Of a stretch of DNA of 64,000 nt, positions 36,585 through 43,994 are shown piece after piece. The first letter of the stretch is position 1. Each line of letters begins with the position of its first letter. The position numbers were made by a program, and so were the translations under genes. The DNA comes from Aliicoccus persicus (GTDB lineage Bacteria > Bacillota > Bacilli > Staphylococcales > Salinicoccaceae), in assembly GCF_900110815.1 (NCBI RefSeq), contig NZ_FOIT01000007.1, forward strand, positions 38,478 through 102,477. Direction: 5' to 3'. The notes under the pieces are model-generated. The model saw only the letters and a list, made by a program, of their open reading frames with translations. It ran no database searches and had not been told where the DNA came from.

Positions 36585-37365
36585 ATGTATAAAATTTTGA
36601 ACATGTCACTTATGACCTTATTCGTGTTTACCAGTTTGCTTGGATCAATTGTTACAATTGAAAAATTACGCTTTTGCCAAAACCATCACACTCGATAGTA
36701 AAAACGAAGAAGATTTTATTTATTTGATCAAGAATGACGATTTCTACTTAAAATATGAAGATATTATGTTAAATAAGGAATTCGAAACCATCACAGAGAT
36801 ATTAGATTCAGAAGGAAATGCTAATGGTAGGATTGCAAGAATCGAACTGGAGTATAATCAAGACGAAAACAATATAGTTAATAACCTATCCTACCTAATC
36901 TATGCGCTTGACTATGAGTCGCAAGAAGTTCAAGTGTTTCTTCTAGATAATAGTGAAATGTACGAAGAAGCTATGATCACTATTAATTATCTGAATAGCG
37001 GTGCGGAAGAATCCGTAGATATATCAGACGAAGATTTCTATCAAGAGTACAAACAAAATGTAGATATGGAAATTCAACAAGCTCTAAAAAATGAATCAAA
37101 GGCTCAAAAAGACCCTAGAAATGCTAATAAATACAACTGTTTCAGCTGTAACAGATATATCTCAAGTAGTAGTAGTTACAGTAACAGTTGTTTATCAAAG
37201 TTTGGTTGGATTTGTGGTGCTGTTGGCATTAAAGCGAATATGCCAGGCTATCTTCTATGTGCCGGTGCAGCTGCAATTTCTTGCTATGTTCCAGCGTATA
37301 AAGTTTGTGTGAGTGGTAGCTGGAAGACAACATGTCCTATACAAGCTTCTACTCCTGCAGCTTAA
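36585..37365 (+). pseudogene. Secreted Cys-rich putative toxin (SAR2788-like), frameshifted after the signal peptide
   Basis: ATG 36585 starts a typical signal peptide (MSLMTLFVFTSLLGSIV). The frame then shifts at a five-A run (36661-36665). With four A the reading joins to give an AFA cleavage site and the long downstream frame (TITLDSKNEEDFIYL onward, ~240 codons). The C-terminal ~80 residues hold eight cysteines and glycine/alanine-rich text (FGWICGAVGIKANMPGYLL), reminiscent of staphylococcal SAR2788-type putative toxins or bacteriocins. As written the exported form cannot be made without frameshifting. Family assignment is from memory and moderate. Confidence 0.6.
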
Positions 37366-37407
37366 ATCAATTTCTCAAAACAACTCAAAACTTAGACTAC
37401 CTACATT

Positions 37408-37558
37408 GTCATTTTTGACGGTAAATTACATATATTTTAAGCGTTATTTTGCACAGCTGACTTTAAAACCCAGCTATCTCCTTGAAAAGATAAGCTGTGT
37501 TTCTTATCTATAGTGAAAATTATCGACTAAATTAGTGCAAAATAAAATTGAAAATGAC
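37408..37558. repeat. 151-bp repeat, copy 2 (MITE-like)
   Basis: Identical to 35912-36062. Flanking bases differ and no target-site duplication is obvious. The distance between copies is about 1.35 kb, enclosing the toxin cassette. Confidence 0.85.
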
Positions 37559-37584
37559 AAACTATGTTTGTTCTCCTTACAATA

Positions 37585-37610
37585 TTCCAATAAACGGTCG
37601 TTTATTGGAA
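37585..37610. repeat. Perfect 26-bp palindrome
   Basis: TTCCAATAAACG and CGTTTATTGGAA flank a GT centre. Degenerate copies occur at 18280-18303 and 38427-38452. Copies two and three share the preceding CCTTACAATATT. There is no T-run typical of a terminator. The gap 37559-37806 has no gene. Confidence 0.6.
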
Positions 37611-37806
37611 CTATGGTTTATACAGTTATAAGGATGATAACTGTTCTTAAAATGTATTGTTAAGAACGGCATCAAACATTAATCGAGTATAGAAATTGAT
37701 GATTTCCGATATAAATACTAATAAAAAACTCGCTTTGATATAATCTGGTTAATAAGCAATTTAATTTGTTCAAAAACTTAGTTAGAAAAAGAGAGGTTAA
37801 ATCTCA

Positions 37807-38331
37807 TTGAGAAAAGTCGAGGTAATCTCATATAATAAAAGTTGGCCTTTGATGTATGAAAAAGAAGCAAAAAGATTATGTGACATTTTCGGTCCTGAAA
37901 TAATAGAAATTCATCATATTGGTAGTACATCCGTACACGGTCTACCAGCAAAACCTGTTATTGATATAATGCCTGTTGTTAAAGATATTGAGCAGGTTGA
38001 TTACTTTAATACTGCAATGATTGATATTGGTTATGAAGCAAAAGGAGAAAACGGTCTTCCAGGCCGTCGCTTTTTCCAAAAAGGCGGAAGCGAACGAACT
38101 CACCATATTCATTTTTATGGGATAGATAACCCTGAAATCGATCGTCATCTTGCATTTCGTAATTATCTACGCACGCATCCTGATGCTCTAAAAAAGTATG
38201 GCGACTTAAAAAAAGAATTATCCCAACGTTTTCCTGACGATATTGACGCATATATAAGAGGGAAAGAACAGCTGATTTCGAGGATAGAGAAAAAAGCGAT
38301 GTATTGGCATCAAAATTCAGAAAGTGATTAA
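37807..38331 (+). CDS. GrpB family protein (nucleotidyltransferase-like fold)
   Basis: A 174-residue protein with family motifs WPLMYEKEAKRL, IHHIGSTSVHGLPAKPVIDIMPV (shown in part; the G-S-T/D-x-M core of the nucleotidyltransferase fold) and HHIHFYG. GrpB proteins are widespread and poorly characterised. The start is TTG 37807 with an AGAGAGG site. It stands alone in the accessory region, typical cargo. Confidence 0.85.
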   Translation: MRKVEVISYNKSWPLMYEKEAKRLCDIFGPEIIEIHHIGSTSVHGLPAKPVIDIMPVVKDIEQVDYFNTAMIDIGYEAKGENGLPGRRFFQKGGSERTHHIHFYGIDNPEIDRHLAFRNYLRTHPDALKKYGDLKKELSQRFPDDIDAYIRGKEQLISRIEKKAMYWHQNSESD

Positions 38332-38426
38332 GGTTATCACAAGAATCAGACACATTTATTCAACTGATGAAGCCTAACCATTTATTTAAATGGGAATCTA
38401 CAACCAAATTTTAAGCCCTTACAATA

Positions 38427-38452
38427 TTTCAATAAATAATTGTTTATTGGAA
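38427..38452. repeat. Degenerate copy of the 26-bp palindrome
   Basis: TTTCAATAAATA and TTGTTTATTGGAA form the imperfect dyad, with CCTTACAATA just upstream as at 37575. Confidence 0.5.
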
Positions 38453-38471
38453 TAACATAGGAAAAATATTA

Positions 38472-38501
38472 AACGAGCAAGATTTATTAGTCCTGCTCGT
38501 T
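38472..38501 (-). terminator. Hairpin behind the DUF2188 gene
   Basis: ACGAGCA pairs with TGCTCGT. On the minus strand it lies 10 bp behind the stop codon, and AT-rich DNA follows. A weak terminator. Confidence 0.5.
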
Positions 38502-38510
38502 GTAAAATAT

Positions 38511-38732
38511 TTAACCTTTTGGTGGATAGGAGTCATTTCCATAAGAATCTGCACCTCGAAACTTTCCATCTTTTCCTTGAATACGATGCTCAGAATTATT
38601 TTTCCTAGCTTGCTCTCTAGAATAATTAATAGCTTCTTTTTGCGTATCGAACTTTTTACTGAGCCTATCAGCGCCTTCTTTTCTAGATCCCCATCCATCT
38701 CCACTTCTTACAGTATAAATGTTTTTCCCTAT
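38511..38732 (-). CDS. DUF2188 domain protein with an ATA in start position
   Basis: The frame encodes 73 residues: GKNIYTVRSGDGWGSRKEG, then FDTQKEAINYSREQA and a Gly/Asp/Pro-rich end (GNDSYPPKG). This is the DUF2188 fold (short strand, W-x-V/S core, then a TQ-x-EAI helix). It has no ATG, GTG or TTG start: codon 1 is ATA (38730-38732), with AAGGAG about 10 bp upstream. Either an AUA start is used or the start was mutated from ATG. Function unknown. Confidence 0.7.
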   Translation of the reverse strand: MGKNIYTVRSGDGWGSRKEGADRLSKKFDTQKEAINYSREQARKNNSEHRIQGKDGKFRGADSYGNDSYPPKG

Positions 38733-38803
38733 ATCCTTATCTCTCCTTTATAATTTAAGAAACATTGATGTTACCTCTGAGTTCTTACTTGAAATCTTCA
38801 GCT

Positions 38804-39640
38804 TCACACGGTTTGTGAATATATATCTAAAATATTCTCGGTTTCAATTCTCGTTAATTCCTTCAAGCTATATCCTGCTTCCAAAAGCGGGATAATATAA
38901 TGAACGCCAATGAAGTAACCCACTTTTGGATATTTGTTGCCTTCGTTATACATAAAATATTTTTCATGGAGTTTTGGAGACAATAGTTCATTGAAATCTC
39001 TTTCCAGTTCTTCTTGTAAGGTTGAAAAATCATCTCTTAAACGGTTAAATTCTTCATCGTTAACGAAAAGGCCCTCTCTAATGTTCGCTTCATTCAGTTC
39101 CAATCCACTCATAACTAAAGGAGCGAGTGTCGCCAACCCTTCAGCTATAGCAAGCTGCCCCACCGTCATACCCATTTCTTCATTTACTTCTTCTATACTG
39201 TTGAATCTGACAAGATGGTTGAATTCATGTTGGATCAGCATTTCGATATCCGAATTCCTTAGACGTTCTAGTCCTAAATAGAGAAAGGGAATCTCACTTG
39301 GAAGAGCAGTACCATCTACGTGCCCTAATCCTACTAATAAATAGACATCATAGTGGTCTTCGAAATTATAGTAATCTGCAGAATTGGATATTATCTCCTT
39401 AAGTTCTTTGACTGGATGCATTCGTATTGCGGCCTCAGCTTCTTTGCTTAAAGTTTCTAAATCCATATCTCTGACCATGTCTTTGATGGACTCCATATCC
39501 ATCATGTACAATGTTTCAAATATCGTACTGAAAGGTCTACGGTAAAAATTATAGTATTCCATCCATGCATCAACATTACCTTTTATTTCAATATTGCTTA
39601 AAGCATGATTTAATTTTTCTAAACCGACTTGCAGTCTCAT
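38804..39640 (-). CDS. Putative zinc metalloprotease (DUF2268-like, HEFNH motif)
   Basis: 278 residues from ATG 39640 (AGGTGG site). The segment LIQHEFNHLVRFN carries HExxH, and a downstream GLATLAP with a Glu (AEGLA) fits the gluzincin third ligand, as in DUF2268-type predicted Zn-dependent proteases. No signal peptide, so cytoplasmic. Substrate unknown. It is followed by a run of acetyltransferase genes on the same strand. Confidence 0.7.
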   Translation of the reverse strand: MRLQVGLEKLNHALSNIEIKGNVDAWMEYYNFYRRPFSTIFETLYMMDMESIKDMVRDMDLETLSKEAEAAIRMHPVKELKEIISNSADYYNFEDHYDVYLLVGLGHVDGTALPSEIPFLYLGLERLRNSDIEMLIQHEFNHLVRFNSIEEVNEEMGMTVGQLAIAEGLATLAPLVMSGLELNEANIREGLFVNDEEFNRLRDDFSTLQEELERDFNELLSPKLHEKYFMYNEGNKYPKVGYFIGVHYIIPLLEAGYSLKELTRIETENILDIYSQTV

Positions 39641-39715
39641 ATATACCACCTACCTTGCAAAAGATAACTGCAATTACCATTGGCGCTTTTGTCCTTGATG
39701 TTTCATGGCTTAGCC

Positions 39716-40204
39716 CTACAGTCTAATCTCCATCATTAATTGTGTGCCATATTCCGTTACCTCTTCGTCTATTGTTTCAAAGCCTTGCTTTTTCCACATT
39801 CTAACAGCCGGTTCGTTTTCTTTAATAACACTGAGCCGAATCTTCCACATGTCTTTTTCTTTAGCATAAGCAACAGCGTGATTATATACTTGCTGACCAA
39901 TACCCTGCTTCCTATAATTTTGATCAATGACTAAGTATCCTATCATACAGGTGTGGCTTTCTGGATAATTGAATAGGATGTCCAGAAAGCCAATAAGATT
40001 CTCCTCTCTATAGACGCCATATACTTCTTTATTTTTTATATCTATGCCGGGAGGCACATCCAATAGGAATTCTTCTTTAACTTCATCAAAAGATGGGACT
40101 ACCTCCATATAATCCCTGAAATGATCTGTATTGCCCATGATGAAGTTATAGAAGAGATTAATTTCCCTCTCCTTATCAAGTAATTTTAATTTGAACGGTA
40201 TCAT
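39716..40204 (-). CDS. GNAT-family N-acetyltransferase
   Basis: 162 residues. The acetyl-CoA-binding motif A is visible as IGYLVIDQNYRKQGIGQQVYNHAV, shown here in part, with core Q/R-x-x-G-x-G/A (RKQGIGQ), and motif B follows (RLSVIKENEPAVRMWKKQGF). The substrate cannot be assigned. It is one of several acetyltransferase genes here that may modify antibiotics or small molecules. Confidence 0.85.
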   Translation of the reverse strand: MIPFKLKLLDKEREINLFYNFIMGNTDHFRDYMEVVPSFDEVKEEFLLDVPPGIDIKNKEVYGVYREENLIGFLDILFNYPESHTCMIGYLVIDQNYRKQGIGQQVYNHAVAYAKEKDMWKIRLSVIKENEPAVRMWKKQGFETIDEEVTEYGTQLMMEIRL

Positions 40205-40242
40205 TCAACTTCCCCCACTATAATTAATTTGGGCTGATAATT

Positions 40243-40704
40243 TTATAAATAACCTCTCATACGTATGACTTTCCCCTCATGTTCTTCATTTATCTTTTCC
40301 AACCCATTTTTTTGGTAGAACTTTATTGCACGTCTATTTGTTGGAGAAACTCTAAGGTGATATTCCTCTAAGCCATTGTTCTCAAAATAACTCAATGCGT
40401 ATGTATGCATCTCTTCAGCATACCCTTTTCCTCGATATGGCTTTGTTAAATAGTATAAGTTGATGTATCCAACTATTCTATTTTTGTATTTCTTGATTGT
40501 CAGTTCAATTTGTCCGATATATTCGTTTTCTTTTTTAAGAAGTAAGAAGCCATCAGGAAACTCTTGTACCTTTTCCTCTAGCCACAATATATACTCATCT
40601 TCATTAAGGTCTTTTGAATGACCGAAGCTTTCTTTGAATGAATCCTTTCGGAATTTAATCACTATGTCCTTATGAAAATTTAGGTTAATATTAACAAATT
40701 CCAT
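40243..40704 (-). CDS. GNAT-family N-acetyltransferase
   Basis: 153 residues with motif A LTKPYRGKGYAEEMHTYALS (core RGKGYA) and motif B RVSPTNRRAIKFYQKNGLEK. Closest in layout to small uncharacterised GNAT enzymes. It is separated by only 38 bp from the previous acetyltransferase on the same strand. Confidence 0.85.
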   Translation of the reverse strand: MEFVNINLNFHKDIVIKFRKDSFKESFGHSKDLNEDEYILWLEEKVQEFPDGFLLLKKENEYIGQIELTIKKYKNRIVGYINLYYLTKPYRGKGYAEEMHTYALSYFENNGLEEYHLRVSPTNRRAIKFYQKNGLEKINEEHEGKVIRMRGYL

Positions 40705-40812
40705 TTAATCACCCGCTTTTATCCTTTGGTGAAATCAATTATAAAATAAAATGTTCTTACTAATAGAATCGCCTTTTTAAGTAAACTTATTCTTTAATGA
40801 TGATTTTAAGAC

Positions 40813-41308
40813 TTACAATAACTTATACATATAGTACTCATTGACCGGTTTCCCGTCTATCATCAAGGAGCGCACCTTTTCTCCTTCCAAAATGAAACCC
40901 ATCTTACTATAGAGATTGAAAGCGGGATGATTATGTTTAATCACAGTCAATTCCAGTCTGGAGATGCCCTGAATTTGTGACCAGGAGAACACTTCTTCAA
41001 ATAGTGCCGAGGCGACTCCTTGTCTCCTATAGTTCTTATCGACACCCAAAACAAGATAGGCAGAATGCCTATTTCTCTTGAGTTTTCCTCTTAATACTGC
41101 AATGAATCTCATTAATGATTCATCCTCAACGGCCAAAAGGAAATGGACCGATGGATCTGCCTTCATTTGAGCAATTTGCCTTACGTTGCTCTTCCACATT
41201 CATTTGTCTTTCTCCCGGGTCATATAGCATATATCCTGTGTCATCAAGCTGTTTGTTTAATTCCAGGAACTGCTCTGCGTCTTCCTCTTTCAACTGTCTG
41301 ATCTCCAT
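40813..41308 (-). pseudogene. GNAT-family acetyltransferase split by a frameshift
   Basis: The first ~43 codons (MEIRQLKEEDAEQFLELNK to NVEEQRK) lie in one frame. The rest (QIAQMKADPSVHFLLAVEDE to the stop at 40813) lies in the next frame and contains the acetyl-CoA motif YRRQGVASALF. The frames join if one G is removed near 41180 (AAGGCAAATT to AAGCAAATT). A single-base insertion, real or a sequencing error, has disrupted an otherwise complete ~164-residue enzyme. Confidence 0.85.
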
Positions 41309-41439
41309 TGCGTTTAATCTCCTCCGGTATATTCATTACGTTTATGGCTCATTTCAGTATATGTAATTATTTGGTATGGTATGAGTATAACAAATTAATC
41401 TTAATTTTTAGAAATTTTTCAAAGGAACGAGTTATTACT

Positions 41440-41931
41440 ATGGAGAAATGGGATGCTTACGACAGTAAGTTGAAAAAGTTGAATTTTGATTTAACTAGAG
41501 GAGAGAACATTCCTACTGATGTATTTCATTTAGTTTCAGAAGTGATAGTAATCAATCTAGATGGAAGCTTTTTAGCCATGAAGAGAGATTATAATAAAGA
41601 GTCGTATCCCGGTTTTTATGAAGTATCAGCAGGTGGGAGTGTTTTGAAAGATGAAGACCCAACTGATGCTGCTAAAAGAGAGACACTGGAGGAGACAGGT
41701 GTTAGAATAACGAACCTAGAAAAACGGAACATCTATATTTCTGAAGAATACAATACCATTTTCGTCTCTTTTATTGCTCATGTGGATATTCTAAAGGACA
41801 GCATTGTTTTACAAGAAGACGAAACAATTCATTACAAGTGGATTTCCAATGAAGAAATATATTCCTTTTTGACTTCTGATGCTTGTGTACCTGGTCGAAA
41901 CCAAAGGACTATAAATGACCTTTTTGGGTAG
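41440..41931 (+). CDS. Nudix hydrolase
   Basis: 163 residues from ATG 41440 (AAAGGAAC site). The Nudix box reads GSVLKDEDPTDAAKRETLEE followed by TGV, fitting Gx5Ex7REUxEExGU with Thr in the first U position. Nudix enzymes hydrolyse nucleoside diphosphate derivatives; the YPGFYEVSAGGS context resembles the isopentenyl-diphosphate isomerase-like branch. Substrate uncertain. The stop overlaps the second copy of the dispersed GTAGACCC repeat. Confidence 0.87.
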   Translation: MEKWDAYDSKLKKLNFDLTRGENIPTDVFHLVSEVIVINLDGSFLAMKRDYNKESYPGFYEVSAGGSVLKDEDPTDAAKRETLEETGVRITNLEKRNIYISEEYNTIFVSFIAHVDILKDSIVLQEDETIHYKWISNEEIYSFLTSDACVPGRNQRTINDLFG

Positions 41932-41948
41932 ACCCTAAATAGACATTA
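41928..41948. repeat. Short dispersed repeat, copy 2
   Basis: Same 21 bases as at 35868-35888. It includes the stop codon of the Nudix gene. Confidence 0.45.
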
Positions 41949-42432
41949 CAGAGATATTGATTACGCTGGTTTCCAAGTGTGTGATTAGGGTGTTTGATAA
42001 GATCATGCCAAAGAAGAAGTTTTATGAAGGTAGGCTTTGTGTGTATGTAATCATTTAATTAAAACTTAGATCAATCAATGGAAGTGTTAGAAAATTTGAT
42101 ACTGAGAAGATTTTTTAGAGAAATAATCCGGTTCTATCGTAAATGAACAACTTGTCTTTAAAGAAGTGAATCAAAAATTATGCTAAAATTATTACCATCA
42201 ACCAGTTCAATTCTTTGCTGATGGCAACGAATTGAACTGACACATCAAAAAACCCCCAATCTACTAGCATAGAATGGGGGTTCAATAACACCATGGAACT
42301 GATTTTGTTACTGATATTATATCATTCTGATTAGTATATTTAAATGATAAATAAGATGTTTATGGTATCGGGCAACAACTATAGCAATTCAACATTACAT
42401 TAATATAAGCAAATTATTTGATCGTGTGAACA
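41949..42432. other. Non-coding stretch with two hairpins
   Basis: No gene recognised. CAGTTCAATTC pairs with GAATTGAACTG (about 42201-42241). Next to it ACCCCCAATCTA pairs with TAGAATGGGGGT (42252-42282), which on the minus strand runs into TTTTTT and so looks like a leftward terminator without an obvious gene to its right on that strand. Confidence 0.45.
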
Positions 42433-42708
42433 TTGATAAAGAAAAATGAGATTGTCAAATTTACAGTTGTTTTTGAGTTTACAGAGGGCCAGGATGCAAA
42501 TGCGGTAGTATCAGATATTGTCAGCCTTCATGATGGACAAAATATTCATGAAAAAATGAAGAAGGCTGAAATTGTCACTAAAGACCTAGGGGAAGGTCTT
42601 AAAAATAAAATCATTGAAGATGAGTTTATATGTGTGGATACTACTTTTTTTCGTAGTAATTTAATTAAAGCATTTACATTAAAACCTAACTATGACAGTT
42701 TAAAATAA
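42433..42708 (+). CDS. Hypothetical protein
   Basis: A 91-residue frame from TTG 42433 with balanced composition (KFTVVFEFTEGQDANAVVSD, KNKIIEDEFICVDTTFF). No family is recognised and no strong ribosome-binding site is seen. A second tiny frame (42709-42798, 29 codons) follows immediately. Both may be island cargo or remnants next to attachment site 3. Confidence 0.4.
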   Translation: MIKKNEIVKFTVVFEFTEGQDANAVVSDIVSLHDGQNIHEKMKKAEIVTKDLGEGLKNKIIEDEFICVDTTFFRSNLIKAFTLKPNYDSLK

Positions 42709-42847
42709 ATGAATTTCAGGTCAATAAAAGGGCAAATTATCTGGGAAAGGGCAGATAGTATTGGAATTCTTCTTAAGAAAATAGTTGGAAAACGTTAATC
42801 TAAAAGGATTTTTATTAACCCTTGTAGGGGGATAATTGGAGAACATC

Positions 42848-42862
42848 ATTGAGTGGGAATAA
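42848..42862 (+). other. Attachment-type site 3 (right end of the island array)
   Basis: ATTGAGTGGGAATAA is the same guaA-end core as sites 1 and 2. Only a weak AACCCTTGTAGGGG element lies to its left and no CCCTGCC arms are seen. To its right the DNA becomes housekeeping-like (thiamine operon). I read it as the distal chromosomal junction. Confidence 0.65.
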
Positions 42863-42934
42863 CGCACTCGGCATTACCTCATCCTTTACTCTTAAATGTA
42901 TCGATGATAGGATTAAATTATAAAATTAAATTTG

Positions 42935-43012
42935 TTGCGGGGGGACTCTTCGGAGTTGAGAAGGTAAAACCTGACCCTTTTAACCTGTCAGTTAATACTG
43001 TCGTAGGGAGTC
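42935..43012 (+). promoter_or_regulatory. TPP riboswitch
   Basis: Conserved pieces in order: GCGGGGGGACT, the TTGAGA bulge (consensus CTGAGA), AAACCTGACCCTTTTAACCTG, and the closing GTCGTAGGGAG. This is the thiamine pyrophosphate aptamer. A terminator hairpin follows at 43061-43096, so TPP binding should cause premature termination ahead of thiM. Confidence 0.93.
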
Positions 43013-43060
43013 AAATAATAATCAAGTAGCAGAGTCTAGTAAAATGCTAGTATGAGTACA

Positions 43061-43096
43061 TGCGCTTCCCTATTAGGGGAGTGCATTTTTTTTGTG
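43061..43096 (+). terminator. Expression-platform terminator of the TPP riboswitch
   Basis: TGCGCTTCCCT pairs with AGGGGAGTGCA around ATT, followed by eight T. Confidence 0.88.
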
Positions 43097-43157
43097 TCTA
43101 AATAAAACCCGAAGGCAATGTTTCCGCTTCATTTTAAAGGAAAGGAAGACGTTAGAT

Positions 43158-43991
43158 ATGTTAAAAACACAGTTTCAAGAACAGGTCGCTGAAGTTATCA
43201 AAGCGGTTAAAAGTACGAATCCAATGGCCGGTTCTATTACCAATTCTGTCACGATTAACCTTGTCGCAAACGCTCAACTCGCCGTTGGCGGATCTGCTGC
43301 TATGGTTCACTTGCCAGATGAAGGTGAGTTTCTTGCAATGGCCGGTGGTGCGACTTATATAAATTGCGGTACGCTATTACCCATTTACGAAGCGACATTA
43401 CCTACTGTCGCAAAAACATCTCACGATGCGGGTAAACCTTGGGTTTTAGACCCGGTAGCGATTGGAATTGGAACGCTCAGAACTCGACTACTCTTGCAAT
43501 TTAAAGAATATAAACCGAGCATCATCAGAGGGAATGCATCCGAGATTATCGCCTTGGCTGGATTGTGGCAGTTAGAGGGTGGAACGGGTACATCCAATGT
43601 CCGAGGCGTCGATTCTACAGATGCTGTCTTAACAGCAAAAGATGCAGCGATTTCCCTCGCTCAGTGGACCGGTGGTGCTGTTGCGGTATCGGGTAAGGTG
43701 GACTTAGTAACAGACGGTAAAACGGTGATCCATGCAAAGGGTGGCTCACATTTCATGGAGAAAATTACTGGTGCGGGTTGTGCACTCGGTGGTGTCATGG
43801 CAGTTTATGCAACGAGCACCACACCATTTGTTGCTGCAATCACAGGAACATTTGCCTTCAACTTAGCTGGTCGCGCTGCCGAACAAAACGCGGAAGGTCC
43901 AGCAAGTTTTCAAGTGCATTTTCTTGATGAACTTTATAAATTAACTGCGTCTGAAATTATAGATGCTCCATTCGAAATAGAGGAGGTTTAA
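43158..43991 (+). CDS. thiM: Hydroxyethylthiazole kinase ThiM
   Basis: 277 residues from ATG 43158 (AAAGGAAAGGAAG site); the longer reading from 43092 lies in the riboswitch platform. It phosphorylates 4-methyl-5-(2-hydroxyethyl)thiazole in the thiamine salvage route. Family motifs include HDAGKPWVLDPVAIG, IRGNASEI and the anion-hole ITGAGCALGG. It is the first gene of the TPP-controlled thiM-thiE-thiD operon. Confidence 0.95.
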   Translation: MLKTQFQEQVAEVIKAVKSTNPMAGSITNSVTINLVANAQLAVGGSAAMVHLPDEGEFLAMAGGATYINCGTLLPIYEATLPTVAKTSHDAGKPWVLDPVAIGIGTLRTRLLLQFKEYKPSIIRGNASEIIALAGLWQLEGGTGTSNVRGVDSTDAVLTAKDAAISLAQWTGGAVAVSGKVDLVTDGKTVIHAKGGSHFMEKITGAGCALGGVMAVYATSTTPFVAAITGTFAFNLAGRAAEQNAEGPASFQVHFLDELYKLTASEIIDAPFEIEEV

Positions 43992-43994
43992 ACA

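Noticed and set aside
36661..36665. Programmed ribosomal frameshift in the toxin gene
   Set aside because: The A5 run lacks a classical slippery heptamer with a downstream structure; mutation or read error is simpler, though not excluded.
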